A stretch of 64,000 nt of DNA from Cyprinodon diabolis (Eukaryota; Chordata; Actinopteri; Cyprinodontiformes; Cyprinodontidae). The notes under the pieces were generated by a model. It was not told where the DNA came from, made no database searches, and saw only the letters and a program-made list of their open reading frames with translations. The translations under genes were made by a program, and so were the position numbers. Below are positions 11,873 to 24,277 of this stretch, in pieces (the first letter of the stretch is position 1; the number at the start of each line of letters is the position of its first letter). The stretch covers positions 1 to 64,000 of the forward strand of contig JARPUW010000541.1 of the NCBI GenBank assembly GCA_030533445.1, given 5' to 3'.

Positions 11873-11890
11873 GCTCAGGTTATCCTGAGC
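11873..11890 (+). other. Hairpin four bases after the ORF2 stop
   Basis: GCTCAGG, loop TTAT, CCTGAGC forms a perfect 7-bp stem with a 4-base loop, beginning five bases after the stop codon. Function is unknown; it may stabilise the 3'-UTR or be incidental. Confidence 0.65.
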
Positions 11891-12530
11891 TCTCTCTCTA
11901 TAGTTATGCTGCTATAGGCTTAGACTTTTGGAGGACATAGGGACCCCCATTTCATCATTCTGCTTAATTCTCTCTCTGTTCTCCTATTCTGCAGAATCTG
12001 TTTGTTCAATCTCTAACCTTCTGCTCTCTCTGCTTTTCCTCAGAGTAGCTTTGCCTCGTCTATTCCTGTTTGGCTGTGACGTCATCCAGGAAAGAAACAT
12101 CAGCTGTGCTGCTTCCATCAACACCCTTGTTTGTAGATGTTGGAGATCAGCCTGTCTTCCAGTGTGGTCCTGTTTCTCTGGCCGTGGCTGGGTGGATGTG
12201 CTCTCTTCATCCTCTGGCATGGGAGCTGCCTTGGAGCTCGTCTGCCAGGCTGTGTGTTTCCTGGACGGGGCCGCCTTTTACAGCTGCTTTTTGTATCTCT
12301 GCTTCTGTCTCCTTGAACCCCAGTCGGCCTTGGCAGATGGCCGCTCACACTGAGCCTGGTTCTGCTGGAGGTTTCTTCCTGTTAAAAGGGAGTTTTTCCT
12401 CTCCACTGTCGCTACAAGCATGCTTAGTGTGAGGGATTGTATTTGAGTTAATGAGTCAATGCAATCAACTGGTTTTCCTTAGATAGAAAACTTTGTATCA
12501 ATTTGACTGTATGATCTGGTTGAACTGTAA

Positions 12531-12567
12531 AGTGCCTTGAGATGACATGTGTTGTGAACTTGGCGCT
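12531..12567 (+). promoter_or_regulatory. Terminal stem-loop of the LINE RNA, probable RT recognition element
   Basis: AGTGCC (12531-12536) can pair with GGCGCT (12562-12567) through six pairs, one of them G-U, closing a 25-base loop. L2-clade elements such as eel UnaL2 are known to carry a conserved 3'-terminal stem-loop that their reverse transcriptase recognises, and the following CTATATAAATAAA matches that tail style. The role here is inferred from position and pairing. Confidence 0.6.
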
Positions 12568-12572
12568 ATATA

Positions 12573-12578
12573 AATAAA
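12573..12578 (+). terminator. AATAAA polyadenylation-like signal at LINE end
   Basis: AATAAA sits just before the (GAATT)n tail. Elements with short tandem 3' tails do not need a poly(A) tail for retrotransposition, so the signal may be only part of the conserved tail. AATAAA is also frequent in the satellite itself (TGTAATAAACC variants), so any read-through transcript would meet further copies soon. Confidence 0.45.
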
Positions 12579-12580
12579 CT

Positions 12581-12615
12581 GAATTGAATTGAATTGAATT
12601 GAATTGAATTGAATT
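12581..12615 (+). repeat. 3' microsatellite tail (GAATT)7 of the LINE
   Basis: Seven perfect GAATT units (35 bp) close the element, followed by one G and the AATCC target duplication. Short tandem 3' tails instead of poly(A) are characteristic of L2/CR1-group LINEs and mark the reverse-transcription start site. The unit count probably varies between individuals. Confidence 0.92.
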
Positions 12616-12616
12616 G

Positions 12617-12621
12617 AATCC
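12617..12621. repeat. Right target-site duplication of the LINE (AATCC)
   Basis: AATCC directly follows the pentamer tail and is followed by AGAGCCTGTTATAAACC, the same continuation as at the empty site (16610 onward). With 7727-7731 it forms the 5-bp duplication. The tail ends in GAA-like sequence, so one or two bases could belong to the tail. Confidence 0.8.
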
Positions 12622-13020
12622 AGAGCCTGTTATAAACCAGAGCCCGTTATAAACAGGAGCCCTTTATAAACCAAACCCGGTTATAAACCAGATCCCGTTA
12701 TAAACCAGAGCCCGTTTTAGACCAAAGCCGATCATAAACCACACCAATTATAAATCAGAGCCCTTTATAAACCAAAGCCTTTTTAAAACAGAGCTGGTTA
12801 TAAACCAGAGCCCTTTATAAACCAGAGCCCTTTATAAACCAGAAAGCTTTATAAACCAGAGCCCTTTGTAAACCAGAGCCCATTTATAAACCAGAGCACC
12901 TTTATAAACAATAGCCCTTTAAAAACCAAAGCCCATTAGAAACCATAGCCCTTTAGAAACCAAAGCCCTTTATATACCAGAGCCTGTCATAAACCAGAAC
13001 CCTTTATAAACAAGAGCCCT

Positions 13021-13805
13021 TTATAAACCAAAGCCCGTTAGAAGCCAGAGCCCATTAAAAACCAGAGCCCTATATGAACCAGAACCCTTTATAAACCAAA
13101 GCCCTCTATATACCAGAGCCTGTTATAAACCACAGCCCTTTATAAACCACAGCCTTTAATAAACCAAAGCCGGTTATAAACCAGAGCCCGTTATAAACCA
13201 GAGGTCTTTTTTCACCAGAGCCTGTTATAAACCAGAGCCCTTTATAAACCAAAGCCGGTTATAAAACAGAACCTGTTATAAACCAGAGCCCTTTTTAAAC
13301 CAAAGCCCGTAATAAACCAGAGCCCATTACAAGCCAGAGCCCTTTATAAACCAGAAATCTTTATATACCAGAGCCTGTTATAAAGCAGAGCCCTTTAAAA
13401 ACCAGAGCCCTTTATAAACCAGAGCCCTTTATAACACAGCGCCCTTAAGAAACCAAAGCCCTTTAAAAACCAAAGCCCTTTATATACCAGAGCCTGTAAT
13501 AAACCAGAGCCGGTAATGTACCAGAGCCTGTAATAAACCAGAGCCGTTTATAAACCAGAGCTCTTTATAAAACTAAGCCGGTTATAAAACAGACCCTTTT
13601 TAAACCAGAGCCGGTTATAGACCAGAGCCTGTTACAAACCAGAGCCCTTTTTAAACCAGAGCCAGTTAAAAACCAGAACCCTTTATAAACCAAAGCCGAT
13701 TATAAACCAGAGCCTGTTATAAACCAGAACCCTTTATAAACCAAAGCCGGTTATAAAAATGAGCCTGTTATAAACCAGAGCCCTTTTTAAACCAAAGCCC
13801 GTTAT
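13021..13805 (+). repeat. HOR segment duplicated from 1801-2585
   Basis: Bases 13021-13805 match 1801-2585 at a constant offset of 11,220 bp, with roughly a dozen to fifteen substitutions seen by eye over about 780 bp. Shared rarities include the TCTTTTTTCACCAG monomer and GGTAATGTACC. Part of the same phrase recurs about 1 kb further on (13431 and 14433, offset 1,002). This links the arrays on either side of the LINE as one family. Confidence 0.85.
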
Positions 13806-15021
13806 ACACCAGAGCCCGTCATAAACCAGAGCCCTTTACAAACCAGAGCCCTTTATAAACCAGAGCCCTTTAGAAACCAAAGCCCTTTATATACCAGAGC
13901 CTGTTATAAACCAGAGCCCTTTATAAACCAGAGCCCTGTATAAACCAAAGCTGGTTATAAACCAGAGCCTGTTATAAACCAGAGACCATTATAAGCCAGA
14001 GCCCTGTATAAACCAAAGCTGGTTATAAACCAGAGCCTGTTATAAACCAGAACCCTTTTTAAACCAGAGCCCTTTATAAACCAGAGACCGTTATAAACCA
14101 GAACACTTTATAAACAAGAGCCCTTTATAACCCAGCGCCCTTTACAAACCAAAGCCCTTTAGAAACCAAAGCCCTTTATATACCAGAGCCTGTAATAAAC
14201 CAGAGCCCTTTAGAAACTAGAGCCATTTATAAAACAAATTTGGTTATAAACCAGACGCGGTTATAGACCAGAGCCCGTTATAAACCAGCGCCCTTTATAA
14301 ACCAGAGCCTTTTGTAAACCAAAGCCGGTTATAAACCAGAGCCTGTTATAAACCACAGCCCATTACAAACCAGAGCCCTTTATAAACCAGAGCCCTTTAA
14401 AAACCAGAGCCCTTTATAAACCAGAGCCCTTTATAACACAGCGCCCTTAAGAAACCAAAGCCCTTTAGAAACCAAAGCCCTTTATATACCAGAGCCTGTA
14501 ATAAACCAGAGCCGGTAATGTACCAGAGCCTGTAATAAACCAGAGCCGTTTATAAACCAGAGCTCTTTTTAAAACTAAGCCGGTTATAAAACAGACCCTT
14601 TTTAAACCAGAGCCGGTTATAGACCAGAGCCTGTTACAAACCAGAGCCCTTTTTAAACCAGAGCCAGTTAAAAACCAGAACCCTTTATAAACCAAAGCCG
14701 ATTATAAACCAGAGCCTGTTATAAACCAGAACCCTTTATAAACCAAAGCCGGTTATAAAAATGAGCCTGTTATAAACCAGAGCCCTTTTTAAACCAAAGC
14801 CCGTTATACACCAGAGCCCATTACAAACCAGAGCCCGATAGAAACCAAAAACCTTTATAACCCAGCGCCCTTAAGAAACCAAAGCTCTTTAGAAACCAAA
14901 GCCCTTTATATACCAGAGCCTGTAATAAACCAGAGCCGGTAATATACCAGAGCCTGTAATAAACCAGAACCATTTATAAACCAGAGCTCTTTATAAACCT
15001 AAGCTGGTTATAAACAAGAAC

Positions 15022-18000
15022 CCTTTATAAACCAGAGCCCGTCATAAACCAGAGCCCTTTACAAACCAGAGCCCTTTATAAACCAAAGCCCTTTAGAAAC
15101 CAAAGCCCTTTAGAAACCAAAGCCCTTTATATACCAGAGCCTGTTATAAACCAGAGCCCTTTATAAACCAGAGCCCTGTATAAACCAAAGCTGGTTATAA
15201 ACCAGAGCCTGTTATAAACCAGAGACCATTATAAGCCAGAGCCCTGTATAAACCAAAGCTGGTTATAAACCAGAGCCTGTTATAAACCAGAACCCTTTTT
15301 AAACCAGAGCCCTTTATAAACCAGAGACCGTTATAAACCAGAACACTTTATAAACAAGAGCCCTTTATAACCCAGCGCCCTTTACAAACCAAAGCCCTTT
15401 AGAAACCAAAGCCCTTTATATACCAGAGCCTGTAATAAACCAGAGCCCTTTAGAAACCAGAGCCCTTTATAAAACAAATTTGGTTATAAACCAGAAGCGG
15501 TTATAGACCAGAGCCCGTTATAAACCAGAGCCCTTTATAAACCAGAGCCTTTTGTAAACCAAAGCCGGTTATAAACCAGAGCCAGTTATAAACCACAGCC
15601 CATTACAAACCAGAGCCCTTTATAAACCAGAACCCTTTATAAACCAGAGCCCTTTATAAACCAAAGTCGGTTATAAACCAGAGGCCTTTTCAAACCAAAG
15701 CCCGTTATAAGCCAGAAGCCGTTAAAAACAAGAGCCCTTTATAACCCAGCGCCCTTTACAAACCAAAGCCCTTTAGAAACCAAAGCCCTTTATATACCAG
15801 AGCCTGTAATAAACCAGAGCCCTTTATAAAACAAATTCGGTTATAAACCAGAGCCGGTTATAGACCAGAGCCCGTTCTAAACCAGAGCCCTTTATAAACC
15901 AGAGCCTTTTGTAAACCAAAGACTGTTATAAACCAGAGCCTGTTATAAACCACAGCCCATTACAAACCAGAGCCCTTTATAAACCAGAACCCTTTATAAA
16001 CCAGAGCCCTTTATAAACCAAAGCCGGTTATAAACTAGACCCCGTTATAAACTAGAGCCCTTTATAAACCAAAGCCGGTTATAAACCAGAGGCCTTTTCA
16101 AACCAAAGCCCGTTATAAGCCAGAAGCCGTTAAAAACCAGAGCCCTTTATAAACCAGAACCCTTTATAAACCAGAGCCCTTTATAAACCAGCGCCCTTTA
16201 TAAACCAAGCCCTTTAGAAACCAAAGCCCTTTATAAACCAGAGCCGTGTATAAACCAAAGCCCTTTATAAACCAGAGCCCTGTATAAACCAAAGCCGGTT
16301 ATAAACCAGAGCCCATTATAATCCATAGCCCTTTATAAACCAGAACCCTTTATAAACCAAAGCCGGTAATAAACCAGAGCCCGTTATAAACAAAAGCCGG
16401 TTATAAACCAGAGCATGTTATAAACCAGAGCCCGTTATAAACCAGAGCCCTTTATAAACCTAAGCCGGTTATAAACCAGATCCCGTTAATAAACCAGAAC
16501 CCTTTATAAACCAGAGCCCATTATAATCCATAGCCCTTTATAAACCAGAACCCTTTATATACCAAAGCCGGTTATAAACCAGAGCCCGTTAAAAACAAAA
16601 GCCGGTTATAATCCAGAGCCTGTTATAAACCAGAGCCCGTTATAAACAGGAGCCCTTTATAAACCAAAGCCGGTTATAAACCAGATCCCGTTATAAACCA
16701 GAGCCCGTTTTAGACCAAAGCCGGTCATAAACCACACCAATTATAAATCAGAGCCCTTTATAAACCAAAGCCCTTTTTAAAACAGAGCCGGTTATAAACA
16801 AGAGCCCTTTATAAACCAGAGCCCTTTATAAACCAGAAACCTTTATAAACCAGAGCCCTTTGTAAACCAGAGCCCATTTATAAACCAGAGCCCTTTATAA
16901 ACAAGAGCCCTTTAAAAACCAAAGCCCATTAGAAATCATAGCCCTTTAGAAACCAAAGCCCTTTATATACCAGAGCCTGTCATAAACCAGAACCCTTTAT
17001 AAACAAGAGCCCTTTATAAACCAAAGCCGGTTTTAAACCAGAGACCGTTTTAAATGACAACACTTTATAAACCAGAGCCCGTCATAAACCAGAGCCCTTT
17101 ACAAACCAGAGCCCTTTATAAACCAGAGCCCTTTAGAAACCAAAACCCTTTAGAAACCAAAGCCCTTTATATACCAGAGCCTGTTATAAACCAGAGCCCT
17201 TTATAAACCAGAGCCCTGTATAAACCAAAGCTGGTTATAAACCAGAGCCTGTTATAAACCAGAGACCATTATAAGCCAGAGCCCTGTATAAACCAAAGCT
17301 GGTTATAAACCAGAGCCTGTTATAAACCAGAACCCTTTTTAAACCAGAGCCCTTTATAAACCAGAGACCGTTATAAACCAGAACACTTTATAAACAAGAG
17401 CCCTTTATAACCCAGCGCCCTTTACAAACCAAAGCCCTTTAGAAACCAAAGCCCTTTATATACCAGAGCCTGTAATAAACCAGAGCCCTTTAGAAACCAG
17501 AGCCCTTTATAAAACAAATTTGGTTATAAACCAGAAGCGGTTATAGACCAGAGCCCGTTATAAACCAGAGCCCTTTATAAACCAGAGCCTTTTGTAAACC
17601 AAAGCCGGTTATAAACCAGAGCCAGTTATAAACCACAGCCCATTACAAACCAGAGCCCTTTATAAACCAGAACCCTTTATAAACCAGAGCCCTTTATAAA
17701 CCAAAGTCGGTTATAAACCAGAGGCCTTTTCAAACCAAAGCCCGTTATAAGCCAGAAGCCGTTAAAAACAAGAGCCCTTTATAACCCAGCGCCCTTTACA
17801 AACCAAAGCCCTTTAGAAACCAAAGCCCTTTATATACCAGAGCCTGTAATAAACCAGAGCCCTTTATAAAACAAATTCGGTTATAAACCAGAGCCGGTTA
17901 TAGACCAGAGCCCGTTCTAAACCAGAGCCCTTTATAAACCAGAGCCTTTTGTAAACCAAAGACTGTTATAAACCAGAGCCTGTTATAAACCACAGCCCAT

Positions 18001-19101
18001 TACAAACCAGAGCCCTTTATAAACCAGAACCCTTTATAAACCAGAGCCCTTTATAAACCAAAGCCGGTTATAAACTAGACCCCGTTATAAACTAGAGCCC
18101 TTTATAAACCAAAGCCGGTTATAAACCAGAGGCCTTTTCAAACCAAAGCCCGTTATAAGCCAGAAGCCGTTAAAAACCAGAGCCCTTTATAAACCAGAAC
18201 CCTTTATAAACCAGAGCCCTTTATAAACCAGCGCCCTTTATAAACCAAGCCCTTTAGAAACCAAAGCCCTTTATAAACCAGAGCCGTGTATAAACCAAAG
18301 CCCTTTATAAACCAGAGCCCTGTATAAACCAAAGCCGGTTATAAACCAGAGCCCATTATAATCCATAGCCCTTTATAAACCAGAACCCTTTATAAACCAA
18401 AGCCGGTAATAAACCAGAGCCCGTTATAAACAAAAGCCGGTTATAAACCAGAGCATGTTATAAACCAGAGCCCGTTATAAACCAGAGCCCTTTATAAACC
18501 TAAGCCGGTTATAAACCAGATCCCGTTAATAAACCAGAACCCTTTATAAACCAGAGCCCATTATAATCCATAGCCCTTTATAAACCAGAACCCTTTATAT
18601 ACCAAAGCCGGTTATAAACCAGAGCCCGTTAAAAACAAAAGCCGGTTATAATCCAGAGCCTGTTATAAACCAGAGCCCGTTATAAACAGGAGCCCTTTAT
18701 AAACCAAAGCCGGTTATAAACCAGATCCCGTTATAAACCAGAGCCCGTTTTAGACCAAAGCCGGTCATAAACCACACCAATTATAAATCAGAGCCCTTTA
18801 TAAACCAAAGCCCTTTTTAAAACAGAGCCGGTTATAAACAAGAGCCCTTTATAAACCAGAGCCCTTTATAAACCAGAAACCTTTATAAACCAGAGCCCTT
18901 TGTAAACCAGAGCCCATTTATAAACCAGAGCCCTTTATAAACAAGAGCCCTTTAAAAACCAAAGCCCATTAGAAATCATAGCCCTTTAGAAACCAAAGCC
19001 CTTTATATACCAGAGCCTGTCATAAACCAGAACCCTTTATAAACAAGAGCCCTTTATAAACCAAAGCCGGTTTTAAACCAGAGACCGTTTTAAATGAGAA
19101 C
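15022..19101 (+). repeat. Tandem HOR pair of 2,040 bp (120 monomers each)
   Basis: Copies lie at about 15022-17061 and 17062-19101. The offset is exactly 2,040 bp, or 120 monomers, across the full length. Most 60-base lines I compared are identical; the few differences sit near the copy edges, such as 15087 against 17127. The first copy contains the empty site (16601-16620) used to date the LINE insertion. Near-identity implies a very recent duplication or ongoing gene conversion. Confidence 0.9.
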
Positions 19102-22100
19102 ACTTTATAAACCAGAGCCGGTTATAAACCAGAGCCTGTTATAAACCATAGACCTTTATAAACCAAAGCCCGTTAGAAGCCAGAGCCCATTAAAAACCAG
19201 AGCCCTATATGAACCAGAACCCTTTATAAACCAAAGCCCTCTATATACCAGAGCCTGTTATAAACCACAGCCCTTTATAAACCACAACCTTTAATAAAGC
19301 AAAGCCGGTTATAAACCAGAGCCCGTTATAAACCAGAGGTCTTTTTTCACCAGAGCCTGTTATAAACCAGAGCCCTTTATAAACCAAAGCCGGTTATAAA
19401 ACAGAACCTGTTATAAACCAGAGCCCTTTTTAAACCAAAGCCCATAATAAACCAGAGCCCATTACAAGCCAGAGCCCTTTATAAACCAGAAATCTTTATA
19501 TACCAGAGCCCGTTATAAAGCAGAGCCCTTTAAAAACCAGAGCCCTTTATAAACCAGAGCCCTTTATAACACAGCGCCCTTAAGAAACCAAAGCCCTTTA
19601 GAAACCAAAGCCCTTTATATACCAGAGCCTGTAATAAACCAGAGCCGGTAATGTACCAGAGCCTGTAATAAACCAGAGCCGTTTATAAACCAGAGCTCTT
19701 TATAAACCTAAGCCGGTTATAAAACAGACCCTTTTTAAACCAGAGCCGGTTATAGACCAGAGCCTGTTACAAACCAGAGCCCTTTTTAAACCAGAGCCAG
19801 TTAAAAACCAGAACCCTTTATAAACCAAAGCCGATTATAAACCAGAGCCTGTTATAAACCAAAACCCTTTATAAACCAAAGCCGGTTATAAAACAGAGCC
19901 TGTTATAAACCAGAGCCCTTTTTAAACCAAAGCCCGTTATACACCAGAGCCCATTACAAACCAGAGCCCTTTATAAACCAGAAACCTTTATAACCCAGCG
20001 CCCTTAAGAAACCAAAGCCCTTTAGAAACCAAAGCCCTTTATATACCAGAGCATGTAATAAACCAGAGACGGTAATATACCAGAGCCTGTAATAAACCAG
20101 AACCGTTTATAAACCAGAGCTCTTTATAAACCTAAGCCGGTTATAAACAAGAACCCTTTATAAACCAGAGCCCGTCATAAACCAGAGCCCTTTACAAACC
20201 AGAGCCCTTTATAAACCAGAGCCCTTTAGAAACCAAAGCCCTTTAGAAACCAAAGCCCTTTATATACCAGAGCCTGTTATAAACCAGAGCCCTTTATAAA
20301 CCAGAGCCCTGTATAAACCAAAGCTGGTTATAAACCAGAGCCTGTTATAAACAAGAGCCAGTTATAAACCAGAGCCCTTTATGAACCAGAGCCCATTAAA
20401 AAACCAGCGCCCTTTACAAACCAAAGCCCTTTAGAAACCAAAGCACTTTATATACCAGAGCCTGTAATAAACCAGAGCCCTTTATAAACCAGAGCCCTTT
20501 ATAAAACAAATTCGGTTATAAACCAGAGCCCGTTATAAACCAGAGCTCTTTTTTTTTTCTTTGTTATAAACCATAGACCTTTATAAACCAAAGCCCGTTA
20601 GAAGCCAGAGCCCATTAAAAACCAGAGCCCTATATGAACCAGAACCCTTTATAAACCAAAGCCCTCTATATACCAGAGCCTGTTATAAACCACAGCCCTT
20701 TATAAACCAGAGCCCTTTAGAAACCAAAACCCTTTAGAAACCAAAGCCCTTTATATACCAGAGCCTGTTATAAACCAGAGCCCTTTATAAACCAGAGCCC
20801 TGTATAAACCAAAGCTGGTTATAAACCAGAGCCTGTTATAAACCAGAGACCATTATAAGCCAGAGCCCTGTATAAACCAAAGCTGGTTATAAACCAGAGC
20901 CTGTTATAAACCAGAACCCTTTTTAAACCAGAGCCCTTTATAAACCAGAGACCGTTATAAACCAGAACACTTTATAAACAAGAGCCCTTTATAACCCAGC
21001 GCCCTTTACAAACCAAAGCCCTTTAGAAACCAAAGCCCTTTATATACCAGAGCCTGTAATAAACCAGAGCCCTTTAGAAACCAGAGCCCTTTATAAAACA
21101 AATTTGGTTATAAACCAGAAGCGGTTATAGACCAGAGCCCGTTATAAACCAGAGCCCTTTATAAACCAGAGCCTTTTGTAAACCAAAGCCGGTTATAAAC
21201 CAGAGCCAGTTATAAACCACAGCCCATTACAAACCAGAGCCCTTTATAAACCAGAACCCTTTATAAACCAGAGCCCTTTATAAACCAAAGTCGGTTATAA
21301 ACCAGAGGCCTTTTCAAACCAAAGCCCGTTATAAGCCAGAAGCCGTTAAAAACAAGAGCCCTTTATAACCCAGCGCCCTTTACAAACCAAAGCCCTTTAG
21401 AAACCAAAGCCCTTTATATACCAGAGCCTGTAATAAACCAGAGCCCTTTATAAAACAAATTCGGTTATAAACCAGAGCCGGTTATAGACCAGAGCCCGTT
21501 CTAAACCAGAGCCCTTTATAAACCAGAGCCTTTTGTAAACCAAAGACTGTTATAAACCAGAGCCTGTTATAAACCACAGCCCATTACAAACCAGAGCCCT
21601 TTATAAACCAGAACCCTTTATAAACCAGAGCCCTTTATAAACCAAAGCCGGTTATAAACTAGACCCCGTTATAAACTAGAGCCCTTTATAAACCAAAGCC
21701 GGTTATAAACCAGAGGCCTTTTCAAACCAAAGCCCGTTATAAGCCAGAAGCCGTTAAAAACCAGAGCCCTTTATAAACCAGAACCCTTTATAAACCAGAG
21801 CCCTTTATAAACCAGCGCCCTTTATAAACCAAGCCCTTTAGAAACCAAAGCCCTTTATAAACCAGAGCCGTGTATAAACCAAAGCCCTTTATAAACCAGA
21901 GCCCTGTATAAACCAAAGCCGGTTATAAACCAGAGCCCATTATAATCCATAGCCCTTTATAAACCAGAACCCTTTATAAACCAAAGCCGGTAATAAACCA
22001 GAGCCCGTTATAAACAAAAGCCGGTTATAAACCAGAGCATGTTATAAACCAGAGCCCGTTATAAACCAGAGCCCTTTATAAACCTAAGCCGGTTATAAAC

Positions 22101-24277
22101 CAGATCCCGTTAATAAACCAGAACCCTTTATAAACCAGAGCCCATTATAATCCATAGCCCTTTATAAACCAGAACCCTTTATATACCAAAGCCGGTTATA
22201 AACCAGAGCCCGTTAAAAACAAAAGCCGGTTATAATCCAGAGCCTGTTATAAACCAGAGCCCGTTATAAACAGGAGCCCTTTATAAACCAAAGCCGGTTA
22301 TAAACCAGATCCCGTTATAAACCAGAGCCCGTTTTAGACCAAAGCCGGTCATAAACCACACCAATTATAAATCAGAGCCCTTTATAAACCAAAGCCCTTT
22401 TTAAAACAGAGCCGGTTATAAACAAGAGCCCTTTATAAACCAGAGCCCTTTATAAACCAGAAACCTTTATAAACCAGAGCCCTTTGTAAACCAGAGCCCA
22501 TTTATAAACCAGAGCCCTTTATAAACAAGAGCCCTTTAAAAACCAAAGCCCATTAGAAATCATAGCCCTTTAGAAACCAAAGCCCTTTATATACCAGAGC
22601 CTGTCATAAACCAGAACCCTTTATAAACAAGAGCCCTTTATAAACCAAAGCCGGTTTTAAACCAGAGACCGTTTTAAATGAGAACACTTTATAAACCAGA
22701 GCCGGTTATAAACCAGAGCCTGTTATAAACCATAGACCTTTATAAACCAAAGCCCGTTAGAAGCCAGAGCCCATTAAAAACCAGAGCCCTATATGAACCA
22801 GAACCCTTTATAAACCAAAGCCCTCTATATACCAGAGCCTGTTATAAACCACAGCCCTTTATAAACCACAACCTTTAATAAAGCAAAGCCGGTTATAAAC
22901 CAGAGCCCGTTATAAACCAGAGGTCTTTTTTCACCAGAGCCTGTTATAAACCAGAGCCCTTTATAAACCAAAGCCGGTTATAAAACAGAACCTGTTATAA
23001 ACCAGAGCCCTTTTTAAACCAAAGCCCATAATAAACCAGAGCCCATTACAAGCCAGAGCCCTTTATAAACCAGAAATCTTTATATACCAGAGCCCGTTAT
23101 AAAGCAGAGCCCTTTAAAAACCAGAGCCCTTTATAAACCAGAGCCCTTTATAACACAGCGCCCTTAAGAAACCAAAGCCCTTTAGAAACCAAAGCCCTTT
23201 ATATACCAGAGCCTGTAATAAACCAGAGCCGGTAATGTACCAGAGCCTGTAATAAACCAGAGCCGTTTATAAACCAGAGCTCTTTATAAACCTAAGCCGG
23301 TTATAAAACAGACCCTTTTTAAACCAGAGCCGGTTATAGACCAGAGCCTGTTACAAACCAGAGCCCTTTTTAAACCAGAGCCAGTTAAAAACCAGAACCC
23401 TTTATAAACCAAAGCCGATTATAAACCAGAGCCTGTTATAAACCAAAACCCTTTATAAACCAAAGCCGGTTATAAAACAGAGCCTGTTATAAACCAGAGC
23501 CCTTTTTAAACCAAAGCCCGTTATACACCAGAGCCCATTACAAACCAGAGCCCTTTATAAACCAGAAACCTTTATAACCCAGCGCCCTTAAGAAACCAAA
23601 GCCCTTTAGAAACCAAAGCCCTTTATATACCAGAGCATGTAATAAACCAGAGACGGTAATATACCAGAGCCTGTAATAAACCAGAACCGTTTATAAACCA
23701 GAGCTCTTTATAAACCTAAGCCGGTTATAAACAAGAACCCTTTATAAACCAGAGCCCGTCATAAACCAGAGCCCTTTACAAACCAGAGCCCTTTATAAAC
23801 CAGAGCCCTTTAGAAACCAAAGCCCTTTAGAAACCAAAGCCCTTTATATACCAGAGCCTGTTATAAACCAGAGCCCTTTATAAACCAGAGCCCTGTATAA
23901 ACCAAAGCTGGTTATAAACCAGAGCCTGTTATAAACAAGAGCCAGTTATAAACCAGAGCCCTTTATGAACCAGAGCCCATTAAAAAACCAGCGCCCTTTA
24001 CAAACCAAAGCCCTTTAGAAACCAAAGCACTTTATATACCAGAGCCTGTAATAAACCAGAGCCCTTTATAAACCAGAGCCCTTTATAAAACAAATTCGGT
24101 TATAAACCAGAGCCCGTTATAAACCAGAGCTCTTTTTTTTTTCTTTGTTATAAACCATAGACCTTTATAAACCAAAGCCCGTTAGAAGCCAGAGCCCATT
24201 AAAAACCAGAGCCCTATATGAACCAGAACCCTTTATAAACCAAAGCCCTCTATATACCAGAGCCTGTTATAAACCAC
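17110..24277 (+). repeat. Tandem HOR pair of 3,584 bp
   Basis: Copies are about 17110-20693 and 20694-24277. Four markers agree on an offset of 3,584: CAAAACCCTTTAG (17141 and 20725), GCGGTTATAG (17537 and 21121), the rare GCATGTAATAAACC (about 20049 and 23633) and a T10 run (20549 and 24133). The length equals 210 monomers plus the 14-bp T-rich insertion. The unit contains the second copy of the 2,040-bp repeat, so this duplication came later. Confidence 0.88.
20545..20564 (+). other. T-rich 14-bp insertion, marker of one HOR lineage
   Basis: One monomer is interrupted by CTCT plus a T10 run and CTTTG, which lengthens it from 17 to 31 bp. Identical copies, with the same ten-T length, sit at 24129 and 31403. 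These are the only clear non-monomer insertions in the array apart from the LINE. They track the 3,584- and 7,274-bp duplications. Confidence 0.85.

Larger units (their letters stand above)
11869..12580 (+). other. LINE 3'-UTR
   Basis: About 710 bp of noncoding sequence lie between the ORF2 stop and the terminal pentamer repeat. Its style is familiar from fish L2-type elements: a segment with TTATGCTGCTATAGGCTTAG just after the ORF, and GGTTTCTTCCTGTTAAAAGG further on. These identifications are from memory of common fish repeats. Open frames of 76-141 codons on both strands here have no recognisable motif and are treated as chance. The UTR ends in a stem-loop and a polyadenylation-like signal, described separately. 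Confidence 0.8.
7732..12616 (+). mobile_element. Near full-length L2/CR1-group non-LTR retrotransposon (LINE) inserted in the satellite
   Basis: This is a 4,885-bp element with the order 5'-UTR, ORF1 (Cys knuckle, coiled coil, SGNH esterase-like), ORF2 (APE endonuclease, reverse transcriptase), 3'-UTR, stem-loop, AATAAA and (GAATT)7. It is flanked by AATCC duplications. ORF1 with an esterase-like domain and ORF2 with APE plus RT is the known CR1/L2 organisation. The terminal GGCGCTATATAAATAAA resembles the conserved 3' tail of fish L2 LINEs and their SINE partners. I place it in L2 (Maui-like) from memory; a CR1- or Rex1-group assignment is the alternative. No other copy of the satellite unit in this window carries it, so it inserted after those units had formed, or in one unit only. 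ORF2 is frameshifted at its start, so the copy is probably not autonomous. Confidence 0.93.

Noticed and set aside
11928..12432. Overlapping open frames on both strands after ORF2
   Set aside because: They lie in the LINE 3'-UTR, overlap each other in several frames, and show no domain or family resemblance.
7732..12616. Endogenous retrovirus or LTR element
   Set aside because: There are no long terminal repeats, gag, protease or integrase. The endonuclease is APE-type and the 3' end is a short tandem tail.
7732..12616. LINE amplified as part of the satellite HOR
   Set aside because: Homologous units at 15022-19101, 21834 onward and 29108 onward have the uninterrupted phrase, so the element is present once only.
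14465..14695. Minus-strand open frame of 76 codons
   Set aside because: The translation is a 17-residue periodic string (GSGL, ALVY and similar) produced by three-monomer cycling of the satellite. Canonical monomers carry a stop and only variants keep it open.
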